Below are positions 50,624 to 63,076 of a stretch of DNA of 64,000 nt, one piece after another. The DNA is taken from positions 186,001 to 250,000 of the forward strand of contig CAKAEH010001981.1 of NCBI GenBank assembly GCA_916381525.1, given 5' to 3'. The notes under the pieces were generated by a model. The model was not told where the DNA came from and ran no database searches. It worked only from the letters and a program-made list of their open reading frames with translations. The stretch is from Cercopithifilaria johnstoni. Taxonomy: Eukaryota > Nematoda > Chromadorea > Rhabditida > Onchocercidae. Numbering within the stretch: the first letter of the stretch is position 1; each line of letters opens with the position of its first letter. A program made the translations under genes and the position numbers.

Positions 50624-53600
50624 TTATACTTTAAATTCTATATCAATACCATGTTTCCATGCAATTTCATTAAGGATCTCATTCACTGATCGTTTCTTAG
50701 TTTCGGGACAGTAAAGTATTGTAAGAATAAGAAATACAATAGATGGAAGAATGAAAATTAAGAGTGAAGATCCACCAGCTGTTGTTGCAAGTGGATAGAA
50801 TCCGAAATCTAAGCCTACTTTAGTAAATGATTCGATCAGTGATAGAATGGTGACCGTTCGAAGTATCATACTTTTTGGTACCAGCTCAGCTGAATAAAAT
50901 CTTGATATAGAACCTATACCGAGTGATGTTGCAAACAATATGATCGATACACCTGTTAGTGTCCCAAGCTGAAAATATACTTACATAATGAAGTGTCTTA
51001 AGAGAAGCTCTTCTGGTTAAATGCAAATAAAATTTTGAAATTAATGAATAAATATATTTTGAGCGCAACATACTTCTGAAGGCTTTAATAAAATCTTACA
51101 AGAAATATTTGCATGTATTGAAAATAAAACCTTGGCTGCCTCACCAACTGTAATAGAAACCATTGTCATGGAGAGAGCTAATATGCTCACGAATTCGGAC
51201 ATGATTAACATTGGTCGTCGTCCAACACGCTCAATGATAAATATTGGTATCACTGATAGAGGCAATCTGATAATTGTATTGAGCAGTGAACCCCACTAAA
51301 GGCATTTTATTTAAACTCAATTATCGAAGAAATGCTTCTAAATTTCTAAATTAAGCTATCGAACCGATATCCTGTAATCTGTATATTATCTCGAGAAAAA
51401 CATTTTTTGCTATAAGATTTTGAGAAGTTGTCTTCCATAGTTCTTGTATAAAATCTTTCTTCTTTTACTCCGGTAAGGCCCATCTCATAATTATGCATTT
51501 AATTATTTATTTCCTTATACCACAGTGTGCGATGAAAACAGAAGCAACAGTAATAGACTATGCTTCAACAAACCTTAGAAGTGAAAAAATTGAAAATGGA
51601 TTGAATTACTGAAAACGAAACTGTCAATTGATCAAATGAAAAAGTTTACCTCTTCACGTCAGCTTCATTTGGAAACTTTGTTGTGCTGAGTGCCCTTATG
51701 ACATAATAACTCTATCAGTGACTCACTTTTTTTCTAATAAAATAAAATTTTTATGAATGAGATATTTTAAGACCTGAGAGAATGTTTTTGTCCACTTGCC
51801 TAAATTATGATAAATAAATGTATTAAATGATCGAAGAATTCGTGCTCCCGTAAATACATAAGCAATCTGAAATACATTATACGTCATTATAAAATTGATT
51901 TTAAATTTGAAATGTATTTTAAATTCACAGGCATAGTTCTATTTGCAAATCTAAAAAAATATTTGAAAGTTTCTGCATAAATCTAACTAATATTAAGATA
52001 CCAAAAGTCTACCTTGACCATAATCCCAACCCAAGCTCCAAATCGTATAATCATCGACAGTGGATCATTCGTCTTCCATGGCATGAACATAATTTCTAAA
52101 CCATTCGGTTCCCTTGCATTATTCACAGCTTTTTCCTTCTCTTCCTTCCTTTGACCATCCTCCTCATATTTTGTTATTTGTTCATCGATCTCTATATCAC
52201 TTTTTAGGCCGTGATAGGCGCGGATTGCAAGTGCGGCCTATAGTAGATTCGTTTTAAAAATGGTTTCCTTTTATCATAAATTTATTTTTTTGATTTAAAT
52301 TTAATTTAAAAAATTTAGATATTAAAGTTTTGAAATCGGAATGAAAAATTCGTTCATTTTCTATAAAGTAAAATTAAAAAAGAAATTTATTACAGAAAAA
52401 ATTAAATATACTTGAAAATCAATCAGACGTGACAAACTTTACTGAATTTCGTATTTTGTCTTTCAAAGCAATTAAAGAAACTCATTTGTCATCACAAAAT
52501 CCAAAAGTTTTAAGTGTCTTCTTTTATTAATTGATAGAGCCTAAATAAAATATTAATTGTTAAATTAGGAAACGAACATACTTCTTGGCGGTTATGAGAG
52601 AACATCAAAGCGTACTGGGGTGACTCATGCATTAGGATAAATACTACCAAGGAGGCAATGGTAACAGCAAGAGGCACCGCAAACATAAATGGCCATAGCT
52701 CGGTTGTTGACAGTGGTACTCCAATTAACTGCGTTAATAAGTTACCTGTAGATTTCACAGCATATTTAATTATTTCAACACTTAAATAAATAGCTTACAA
52801 ATATTGAATTACTTATTTAGTATTCATTGTAAAAGAGAGAACTTTACCATTGATATTAAAGCTGAAAAGTTTGATACTGTTTGAGTAATTTGGGTGATAA
52901 TGTTAACATATCATACTATTAAAATGTTTTAAGGACGTTAACAGAATTATTCAATTTATGATAGGCTCATTTCCAATATTTCTAAAAAGTACTGAGCCAG
53001 TTTTGCACTTGTTACATTGAGAGAGAGAGAAGATAAAGAAGAAAAGAATGCTGACAGTTTTCAATTCAAAGTGATAAGCTCCTGAATTTTGTTTTTAAAG
53101 AAGAATAACATTAAAATGAGCGGACCAATTGTAGCAATTACTTCCTGCCAAGAATTGACAATTCCTCGCTGTATCGATGATGCACTTTCAACAATCCAAA
53201 CAGTTTGCACAACGATTGCAATACCATTTGCTGTACCCCATAAAAAACGACTGACTATCAATGTCTCGTAGTAAGGAAAACATAACCGCGTCAACATTGA
53301 AAGTAGTAATGCTAAAAATGGGCATGTGGTCAAGGCGCTGTATTATCCGATAATTTGACCCACCTATCCAAACCGACAATCAAAAAAGAAACAAATGACC
53401 TATGCATTGAAAAGGTAGCAAAATGAAGCAGATTGACAGTTTTTAGAGGATGCCATAATGCTGCATAGTATTAAACAACTTCAATTTTCTCAAACAGAAA
53501 CCTTGTCAATGTTGACTATCTGAGATATTTTTATTGACCTTATTACAAAATATTGATTTTATCCTTATGGCACATACCAGGAATAGCAATGAGACATGAA

Positions 53601-53992
53601 GTAATAGCTGTCCATCGGCGGCCAATTCGATCACAAATTAGATAGGCAATCATTTGGCCAACAATACCAGAAATGGGATTCATTACATTGACTAATGACC
53701 AAAGAAAATCCAATGACAGTGGATCAATCGGTTTTCCAGATCGTGCTATTATTGATTCATTAATAAACTGAAACTTAATTGTTGATTAAATTTTTTGGTT
53801 TTTGGTCTTTATTCTTAATAGTTTTTTCAAATTTTGCGAAAAATTAAAAACTTCAGCAGCAAGAAAAGTAAAAACTACCTGTTGTATTTCTAAATACGGT
53901 TGATTTAATATAGACAATAAATATGCTTGTTGAAAATTTCCATTAAAACATGCGGCTAACGATAAGGATAATAAACATAGTGATAAGCCCAT
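50624..53992 (-). CDS. SLC2-type facilitative sugar transporter (MFS)
   Basis: Twelve-helix membrane transporter of the major facilitator superfamily, sugar porter branch. Eight minus-strand exons: 53992-53879, 53767-53578, 53311-53126, 52745-52582, 52237-52013, 51867-51775, 51295-51074, 50968-50624; 512 residues. Family marks: FINESI after TM1, DRIGRRW between TM2 and TM3, SRFLWGTANGI in TM4, HESPQYAL where GLUTs have PESPRYL, ERVGRRP between TM8 and TM9, RFYSAELVP, and PETKKRSVNEI near the end. A long charged central loop (exon 52237-52013) follows HESPQ. Both canonical Pro/Arg residues of PESPR and the Gly of PETKGR are changed, and no QLS motif is visible, so the substrate may not be glucose. 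Exon 51295-51074 might hide a 54-bp in-frame intron. Confidence 0.92.
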
Positions 53993-56871
53993 ATTAAATC
54001 CACTTCTTATTTTTCAAACTCTTTCAGCTAAGAAAATTCGTGGAAAATCTGGAATGGGAAAAAATATTGGTTACGACAAATTTTGCAGTTTGATGATGCT
54101 GATAATGATTTTGTATTACGACCAATTTGCAATTGAAAATTTAAAAATTTATTCAAACGACTGCATATTTTATTAAGATAAAAGCAGTAGAGGAAATATA
54201 TAACAGATACAAATAGATGGCAAGTTATGAAGATGGGACGAATTATATTTGGTTAAATAAGGATTCGTTAAATAGGGACAGCTTTTCAACAAATAATCAT
54301 TACTGGTTATGTTTGAAAAAATTATGCATGAAAATGGAAGGATGACTTATTTTTAGATTTCTCACAAATAAAATTATTTGCAAAAAATGCGTCATTTCTA
54401 GGAAGAACATAAAGGAAGTGTAGACAGGACTGCAAAAAAGATACATTCATCTTAGAGTTCATTGTCACTTGTGCAGGTATAATGGCAATTAATATTCATT
54501 TTTCAACATAAAACAAAATGAATATCAAGAAAAACGTTTCAGACGTGTATATTTTGCAGTAATATATTTTACAGAGAGTTTGAAATTTATTAGCATTGCA
54601 TAACTTTTATCGATTTCTATGATTCAAAAATATTATGTAAAATAAATAAAATGGAAGTTTTTTCAAAATGATGAAAAGTTTCAAACTTTTAAGAAAACAA
54701 TTTTTGAAATCTTTTTTTTTTTTAATTTTATCTTCTGAAATTATGCTCTGATAAATGAAAGATAAAACATATGAAAATACGGAAGTATGCATTTCAATAA
54801 AGAAATACAATTGCAAAATGAAGTAGATTGAAGTTTTCCATGTCATCAAAAGGCGTTCATTGGTCTGTCCTTTAATGTTGAATTATAAATGAATAAGCCA
54901 TCTTGCAGCCTTGCAGATTTTTCCTTTACCTTTTATTTCTTAAAATAGAGTTTTTTTTTTTTAATGTATGCATTTTTTTGCTGCAAGATATCCAACAGCG
55001 CCAATGAAAATATATTTCAGAAGATTTTTGAATAATTATCAAAGCAAAGCCGCCAAATGATGAATAATTTAGCATCCAAAATGTACTTGGCAAAAAATTT
55101 TTTAATTTTAAAATATTTGACTCAATCATTGGATCGGAAGCATTTCAATTAAATTGTAATACTATCTAGTGTAGAATATTGCATTTCGTAGAATTCAAAA
55201 CCATTTAAGTTTGCTTCGCAAGTAAATGAGACAATTAACTGCAAGAAAACAAAGTAAAATAAAGGAGGAGGACCTCATATCTTATCAGTTTGATAATGTT
55301 AACCCGCAAACAAATGTAATAAAACACATTGATATTTTTGATCTGATGTATCAATCTAATTGTCTAATTGTTTAGAGTAATGAACGCAAAACACCAGTCC
55401 TTCGACCGTTCTATCAAATTACGGAGGCAACGCTCTATCACTTTTATCATTAACGGTATGAGTATCAAGATGGCATATAATTTGTAATGAATAAGATCAA
55501 AGATTTATGCGTTGAAAACATGAAGTCCATCTGAGTTGACAAGGAAGTGACGCTGTGCTTTGAGAACTTCTATTCTATGGCTGCAAATTTGTACTTCCAC
55601 AAAAAACGAAAGAATGAAGGAATAAAATTAAAATCAGAATTACAAAGTTGTGAAAAATCAAAAATTACTTTTCAAAAATTGCTTTAGATATTAATGATTG
55701 TTATGAAAAATTGATTTTTACGAGAGATTTCGCAGTTATAAATGAAAGCTTTTTTTGAAATTCAAATAAATTCATATATAAATCAGGTGGAACTGCACAA
55801 TTAATTCATTAATCGATTGACCTTTGAGCTGATCAGATTAGTTTTTTCAATGGGTAGTTAATACTTTGCTGAAACTTTGAAGAACATAAAAAATTTCGAT
55901 ATAGTCTTTATTAGCCGATACTGATTGATATGCACTAATTAAAGAAAAATTTAATATTCAAATTCATTTAATGATATCCAGAAGATGAATTATATATATA
56001 TGTAATTATCAAGCAGATAGATATGTGATATGAAGGAAGAAAAAAGCGGAAACTTTTTGCACATAAAAAGATTATTTTAGAACATGCAGAAGAGCGTATC
56101 AATTGATGTTACTTTTTTGGACTTACTAAATTTCAATTAAATATAATCTTATGCTAAGAATATTACTGTTTACAAAGTAATCTTGGAAAAAAAGAGAAAA
56201 GGCATAAGAGAAAAGGCCTTTTAATTGAAGTAAGTGTTGCATCCCTTTTTGATGCAATTAAGAAATGGTGATAGAAATTATCACAGCTTACCAAGGCAGT
56301 TCACTTTTAAGATTCATTAGCAGCTTGATCGTTCGATTAAAAATTGAGCGAAGTTTTGGGAAGAAATACGAAAATGTAGAAATAATAATAATTTATATTG
56401 AAAGTAATACATCTTCCACAATACTATTATTACGTAATCTTTTTATTGCACATTATTTTGAAGATATGTTTACAAGAATAGAGATAATAAATACTATAGT
56501 TATTGAGAAGAAAAAGAAAAACGCCATACAAATATCGAAACTCGGAGCAAGTCATTAGAATTCGATTTCTTGTTAATGGGTTCATTCTGTTTTAATAATC
56601 GACTGATAAGGAAAATTAGTCATTATCGTTATCAGTAATGCAGCTTCCCCATTACCGTCGATGCTTTTCAGCGTTAGTATGAATTTGCAATTTAGTTATT
56701 TTGGAGATGCTTATGCTGGTGAATCAATGAGATGTTAAGAGTGGAGGTAATGATAACAGAAAATATAGGAGCATGATTTAATGATTTTAGCAAGAATTTC
56801 ATTTCCAAACTAGTTCTGAGAAAGTTTTGAAGTTATACTTGAAGGTTTAAAATTGAAAATGCTTTCAAAAA
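53993..56871. other. AT-rich spacer upstream of the sugar transporter
   Basis: No gene recognised. An isolated 97-codon frame at 56265-56558 on the plus strand is AT-rich and without match. Nothing else seen. Confidence 0.45.
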
Positions 56872-57276
56872 TTAAATTAATCAACTTCGTTTCTTCAAGG
56901 AAACTTGGGAAACCTTTTCAAGTTTCCCACAACTAAAAGTGGATTTCACTTCAACCGGTAATGAAACTTGTAGGTTGACTATCAGACATGCGATTAGAAG
57001 AAAATTTTTAAATAGGAGTCTCTTCTCGGTGAAAATTTGTAAAATCAATGTTGTAAAAAAATTGGCCAGTGGTCAAAAGGAATTTATGAGATATGTTATG
57101 TAGGCAGAACAAAATTAAGACAGTAACAAAATCGTCGTCAGCTTTTGTAAACAGAAAACCAATTCAACGACACTTCGGCCAACTTCTTCATGCATATATG
57201 AATAATTTATTTATACTATTCTTGCATAGCATATTTTGCATCTGATAGGTGTTGCAAGAAAAAAATTGCAATATAA
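56872..57276 (+). CDS. Unrecognised coding-like segments
   Basis: Plus-strand frame 56872-57102 (no ATG at its start) reads as about 77 codons, including DFTSTGNETCRLTIRHAIRR and KKLASGQKEFMRYVM. A second frame from about 57,088 to 57,252 includes SSSAFVNRKPIQRHFGQLLH. Both have mixed, protein-like composition in an AT-rich setting. They may be exons or remains of an old gene; no family recognised. Confidence 0.25.
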
Positions 57277-57927
57277 ATGCAATTTAATTCATTTATATCC
57301 AATTCAATTCATTTATACTATTTTTGTACTGAGAATGAAATAGAAGCACCATATTGACCAAAGAAAACCAATCATCTCTGGTCGAAATATACAAAAAAAA
57401 TTGTTTAGATGACTTGAGCTAATCATATTCACAGATAAACGTTATCACTATTTTATAAAGAAATACATTAAAAATCACTTGCAAAATTGATTTCTTGAAC
57501 AAAAAATATTAGATACAAATCAATGAAACATGAGGGAGGTATCGGAGACTTAAAACACAATCTTCTTTAGTAATACATTTTACTTTTGAGCATCTAAAAT
57601 ACAATATGTGACATAGAAAATTAACACTGTAATGACTAGAGATATCCAATTAAATTTCGAATGTAATTGAAGGCTTTTAGTTTATGCTTGAGATTTTTGA
57701 AATGTCAATGGCTAAACATGAAAATCGGATTTTCTCTATGAATCACCAGTTTAGAGATGTTAACGTCAATTTTGTTTTCGATTTTGTTAAAAGCTATAAA
57801 GGAAGATAAAAAAGCTATAAAAGATTCTTAGGTATGAAAATCATATATACACATGAAGCATTTGTGGTGATCTCGCTGAATAACGGCACTTAGAAGCTCT
57901 GGATTACAGTTCGGTGATATGAAGTGA

Positions 57928-58281
57928 AATCTGCGTAGCATCACGATTGATAATTTAAACTGTTTGAATGTAACACCTCATAGGTTGACAACTTTCGAGA
58001 CAGTATTTGCTCAACTTTATCCAGCTTTTTGCCATCTCTAATGTTCTTAGAATCGCATACGAAATGAATGACGAAAATAGTAACTCCATGACTAGATGTG
58101 ATGACGGCATTTCTCTTTCGCAATTAAAGTTCACTCAAAATATAGCGAAGATGTTTTAAGCTCAAATTGTAGTGAGGATGTTTTACGCTCAAACTGTAGT
58201 GAGGATGTTTTAGAAGTCCATTTCGGGAATGAACATATTGAATTACGAATACCTCCTAGTCGTCAGATAGTACACGTATAA
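57928..58281 (+). CDS. Unrecognised coding-like block with in-frame repeats
   Basis: Two plus-strand frames alternate: 57928-58038 (includes TPHRLTTFETVFAQLYPAF), 57989-58156 (includes FAISNVLRIAYEMNDENSNS) and 58105-58278 in the first frame again, containing three copies of SEDVL(S/R)SNC followed by GNEHIELRIPPSRQIVHV and a stop. The changes between repeats 1 and 2 are mostly synonymous (see the repeat entry). Either several exons with unseen borders or a frameshifted pseudogene. A minus-strand frame (58123-57941) competes over part of it. Confidence 0.35.
58144..58212 (+). repeat. 27-bp tandem repeat, 2.6 copies, in frame
   Basis: Units 58144-58170, 58171-58197 and partial 58198-58212. Copies 1 and 2 differ at four sites; three are third-position synonymous changes in the frame reading SEDVL, and one is Ser to Arg. 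Confidence 0.9.
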
Positions 58282-58779
58282 ATTCCATAATAGCAAAATT
58301 TAGTACGTACTCTCATAGGTATTACTTGTTACTGAATCAACTAGCAAGAAACTAATAAGATTGTGCTTTTTAAACTCTCAGTGACAAGATCATCAAAAAC
58401 CCCACCACGGAATCTGATTTCTTTAACTTAAGCAAGAAACCTACCCCCTCGGAATATGTTTTTCACAGTTCGGAATATGCAACGATAATGCAAATATCTG
58501 TCTCAGAAAGTCATACATATCGCCTAGTGGTTGTAATCTGAAGTGGAGTTGGTAGTTTATTGCTAGAGGTGGATGGATTAGTGAATATAATAGATTGTTA
58601 TTAAAATTTGAAGTGAAGAAGTTTGCGGTCAAAGAGGCGAGAAGGTTATTAAGAATTTCGAGGAACGAAACTATAAGGAAAATGAATAATTGACTATTAA
58701 ACTAGGAAAAGGAACAAATATTCGTCACACTCTACGTAGCTTATGAATATAATTTAGCGTTGTCCATTACAAGGCTAAA
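58282..58779. other. Upstream region of RBBP5
   Basis: Open frames on both strands: plus about 58,552-58,689 (includes SEYNRLLLKFEVKKFAVKEA, stop 90 bp before RBBP5) and minus 58632-58441. If the plus frame is a real last exon, the short spacing would fit an operon with RBBP5. Not resolved. Confidence 0.3.
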
Positions 58780-61700
58780 ATGATGAACTCCGAGTTATTG
58801 GATAAAAATTTTGGGGTTTGTTTTCCTGAGGAGTTAGATGGCGCGTTGGATACGCAACAGGGCTCCGCAAATTGCTGTAAATTCAATCGCTGGGGTTCGC
58901 TAATCGCCGTTGGAAGTATTGATGGTCGCGTGTACATTTTCGACCTCATAACCAAAGGAGTTGTTAAAGTGATTTTTCATGATATTATCTAGAAGCAGCA
59001 TTGACTATTGTAATTATTTTCCTCCCAAATACTGTAGTTAAGTGCTGCTTTATATCTATTATCATTCATCATTAGCCATTGTTTCATAAGGTCATAAAAC
59101 GAAATCTGTACTTCAGAGTTGGGTTTGTCATGGTTATTCCATTACATCATTAAGTTGGTCGCGTGATGGGCGTAAATTATTAACAGCAAGCAATGATTGG
59201 TCCGTGGCAATCTGGGATGTTCTGGAAGGATCTCGAATTGAAAGACAAATTTACAGTTCTCCTGTTCTTTGTGCAATATTCAATCCACGGTTCGATTATT
59301 TCATGTTACCTTTTATGTTTAGCATCCTTGAAATATGAAAATTGAACTATGCATTCATCTTGAATGGTGTGTATCTCTCCTTTCATTTGTCTTTTCTTAC
59401 ATAAATTAATTTTCAGCAATGATAAACACATATTAATTATTTATTTGGGTGCTAATCCCGTGCTCCTAGATTTGGAGGCGAAACTGCAGACAGAGGTAAA
59501 AATTTTTTGCATAAATTTTGAACTAAATATTAGTCATTTCTTTGAAAAAAATGTGGCGGTGGTTAGGAATACAAAATTTTCATTGAATTTGCTACCGTTG
59601 CTTTGTTCTGTCACTATAAACGAAAGTCATAAAAAAGTCATACGAAAGTCATACACAGATAAACGAAAGTCACTTTAGCTCTGAAATTTTCAGCCTGACC
59701 TTCATGATAAAATCTATGAGAGTTTTAGTCATTGATCAACCTATTATGGGATTATATTTGATCACAAGGACATAATTTTTCTCTAAATTAATGAGGACGA
59801 AATAAATATCTTCAGATGAAGTTTCCTGAGGAAATCGATGATCAGCCTGGAGAAATTACCGTGGGAACATTTGATCGTAGAGGAAAATACATCGTTACCG
59901 GTAGTAGTAAAGGTCGCATTGCTTTTTACGATGCTCAAACATTAGAACTGATTACGTTTGTAAAGCAGAATGCTACGCATCAGGTAATTTTCCCATCCTT
60001 TTGGTGAAAAAATATAGGACTTGGTTAAATGCAGAAGGTGTTAGATGTTCATATCTGTTCAACCTCTCTAAATAGACCTATGGTGATATCTATACTCGTA
60101 GAAACAAAACGATCTCATTGCAAGCCTGTACTTACTGGTATTACCGAAAAGCATTATTCAAGTTAGTGTGTGCAGCTTTTTCAATTGTGTTGTTTTCAGA
60201 TTAAAAATATATTACTAACACGCCGTGGCGATTTTTTATTAACAAATTCTCAGGATCGTATTATTAGGACTTACAAGCTCGATCTTTTGCTGAAGAAACA
60301 TCATGGAACTATTGTTGAACCATTGCAGAAGCTTTTAGATATAATCAATAAAGTTTGTTTTTATATTATGTAAATATATTTATATTTACGCTTGGGATTG
60401 TAAGCACAGACATAGATTGATTGATATAATATACTATCTATATTATTTCATTCTACTACATTAAATAAGGTATTTCTGTTGTCAAGCTTCTGTAATCTGT
60501 TTTCATAATAATTAATGTGAGAAACGTAAATAATATAATAATATAAAGACAGTTTTATCAAGAACGTGCTTTCAATATATGCTGAGATATTAGTGTCTTT
60601 TCAGTCAATTTATGTGGAGAAAGTTAAATGTAAAAGTATATGGTTTAGCATATTTGTGATTTCATCGTAAAATGATGCCAGTTAGAATTTAGTATATATT
60701 AAATTCTGATCTGCTAAATGATATGGATTTCGCAAATGGAGTTTAGGATTCTGAAATTCTTATTTTAAAAGTTATCTTAACTATATTTTCATGCTTCGTG
60801 GAAAGCAATATGCGTATCAAATGATGGCGATTATATCTGTGGCGCCAGTACTAAGGCGCATTCGCTGTACATTTGGGAAAGGAATTCTGGAAGTTTAATC
60901 AAAATGTTGCATGGCACAAAGGTAGATATAAGTTTAGAATTGTGTTGCTTAAATCTAGCAGAAATTTTAAATGATTGCTTGCAGTCGAATTTGTCAATTT
61001 TCTCAACACTGAATGAATGATTTGAAATCAGGTGACGCAATTAATACATTATTGAAACAGCTCATTTAACAAACTTTCATTTTTTAATGATTTTAGGGTG
61101 AAACTTTACATGACGTTCAGTGGCATCCAACACGCCCAATCATACTTTCAATTGCTAATGGTCTTGTTTCTGTTTGGACTCAGGTTAATTTTTTTTCTGC
61201 CTTTTATTTGCTTTTTTGCTACTGTACTGAGTATTAAAAGGAAAATTCAGAACTTTTAGGCTCATGTTGAAAATTGGAGCGCCTTTGCACCTGAATTCAC
61301 TGAACTCGAAGAAAATGTGAAATACATTGAAAAAGAGTCGGAATTTGATTTGGAGGATGAAGATGCAGATGAACCAGCTCCACAAACTTCCAAAGTTCTT
61401 AAAATTTTGAAATAAATTCTTCAGATTATATTAAGGGTTAGAAACCGTAATGCTTAGATTTTGATTTTTGTCCTTGCCATATTCTATCGTGTGTGCGTAT
61501 TATTAAATACTAAGAATTTAAAAAATGTCGTAATTAGGAAGAGGACGACGAAGTTGTTGACGTTGTAACTCTTAAACCAAACGCTGTATACTGTAGCTCG
61601 GATGAAGATGATGATGGTAGCATGTACGTCACTGATTTAACTGCTAAACGTGGCCCACTTTGGTTCCTACCAATCGCACCCGAGATCGAAAATCCAGAGG

Positions 61701-62120
61701 AGAATCCTGCATTGTTATTGACAGGTGTTTACTTTGATCATTTTGGAATATTAGAAATTTGTTTGTGCTAGATTTTGACGTCTTAATTTTCTTATTTAAC
61801 TGACTTTTAACTTATTTTTTTCACTTCCCACATTGGCTTTATTTAGAAACAGAAGAAATGGTGAATACGCTTGATGCAGAGTCTCACTCAGGTTTTATTC
61901 ACAATGTGTCATTTTTTATGATTTGATTGTTTATTGTTTCCCATTTGCTCAAGTTTCTTCTTTTATTTGCATGTATCGATTTGAAATATGAAACTGATCT
62001 TGTTCTTTAATGTGTAGATGTACTATTTTTATTTCAGGCGGTCGAAAAAGGCCCTCGACCTGTACTGCATCTAGCGTTATTTCGATGCGCAACATAACCA
62101 AGCAACGAAGAGTAAAATGA
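58780..62120 (+). CDS. rbbp-5: RBBP5, WD40 subunit of SET1/MLL (COMPASS) H3K4 methyltransferase complexes
   Basis: Chromatin regulator; with ASH2L, WDR5 and DPY30 it forms the core that activates SET1/MLL enzymes for histone H3 Lys4 methylation. Eleven exons: 58780-58968, 59117-59289, 59417-59495, 59816-59983, 60200-60352, 60793-60921, 61097-61183, 61260-61394, 61538-61724, 61847-61891, 62038-62120; 475 residues. Residues 1 to about 330 are the beta-propeller (CKFNRWGSLIAVG, LSWSRDGRKLLTASND, FDRRGKYIVTGS, SNDGDYICGAS). Then come ENWSAFAPEF, the acidic activation/hinge segment (SEFDLEDEDADEP, EEDDEVVDVV) that contacts ASH2L, and LPIAPEIENPEENP. The tail after this is much shorter than in human, ending in a basic KRPSTCTAS...RRVK. 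The join before exon 60793 lacks an AG acceptor (see findings). All other junctions are GT/AG and in phase. Confidence 0.95.
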
Positions 62121-63076
62121 TTTATTTCCGGAATTACGAAGTTCTGTTAATCTCGTCATAGTGCCATATTCTTGGTTTCTGAAATAACTTTTTTGTTTTT
62201 TGTTGTGTTTTTACGAACAGGTATATTTTACACGTCAGAAGAGTTTTAATTTAATTGGAGTCCGAATACAACTTTCTCTAACTTATGATGGTTTTTTTCT
62301 GGATGTCAAAAGTTATCTATGAATAAGTGTAAATCGTGAGATGCCGCTGGAACACACACTAATTTTATTATATGACGAACCTGGATGAAAATATAGTTCC
62401 AGTAGAAAAAAATAAAACAGCTGACTGAAGTCCGTATTTTTTGTAATACTAAATTACAGAAATGATTGAATTGCAATTGAAGTAAATTTAATTGCTGCGC
62501 CACATTTACATTTAATATATCACGGAATTTATACAACAAATTCTGAATTGAATTTTTTGCATCAAATATTGGCTAAAGAGAGAAAAAATGAAGTGCTTGA
62601 TTTATTTTGTTTATATTTTTTGAGACGAAAATATCACTGTATCGTTCGTTATTGGTTGCAGAAAACAGCTTTTATAAAAGTTTGAAGCTTCTCACTTCTT
62701 AGCTGCTGTTCTTGCTGATTTCGTTTCGTCCGCTGTCTTGTTCGCAGAGTTACTCTAACTGTCTGCTGCGACTCATTACGGCAGTCTTCCCTTAGTGTCA
62801 TCAAGCCATTTGAAGATTTACAAGTGCCGTAACCGTAACATAGTAAATAATTACCTCTAAATCCCGATCGGTTCTTTTAATCTTTGCGTGTAATATAGTT
62901 CGTAAAGTTTGGTTTTGAGCTTGTAGAGTTGTAGCTTTTCTGCTTTATAGCTGTTTTGTCACCATTTTTCTGCGGTTGGGTTCTCTTCCCCTCGTCACCT
63001 TCTTAGTTCCGATTAATATTCCAAAATTTGCATAGTTTTTTTTGCTTTCAAGTTTTTCTAAAAATTATTCCAACAG
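62121..63076. other. RBBP5 3' region and GC-richer unassigned patch
   Basis: AATAAA at about 62,411 may end RBBP5. Between 62,649 and 62,944 the minus strand has two overlapping protein-like frames: 62876-62649 (includes RTRQRTKRNQQEQQLRSEK, stop at 62649) and 62944-62801 (includes TTLQAQNQTLRTILHAKIKR, then a GTAATT donor). They could be exons of a minus-strand gene or chance; no family recognised. Confidence 0.3.

Noticed and set aside
51790..51800. GC-AG intron with a GCAAGT donor in the sugar transporter
   Set aside because: Extending the exon to the GT at 51774 keeps the frame, gives the residues needed to join the next exon, and makes the unusual donor unnecessary.
53089..53271. Plus-strand open frame
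   Set aside because: Antisense shadow of the sugar transporter exon 53311-53126, which has clear family motifs.
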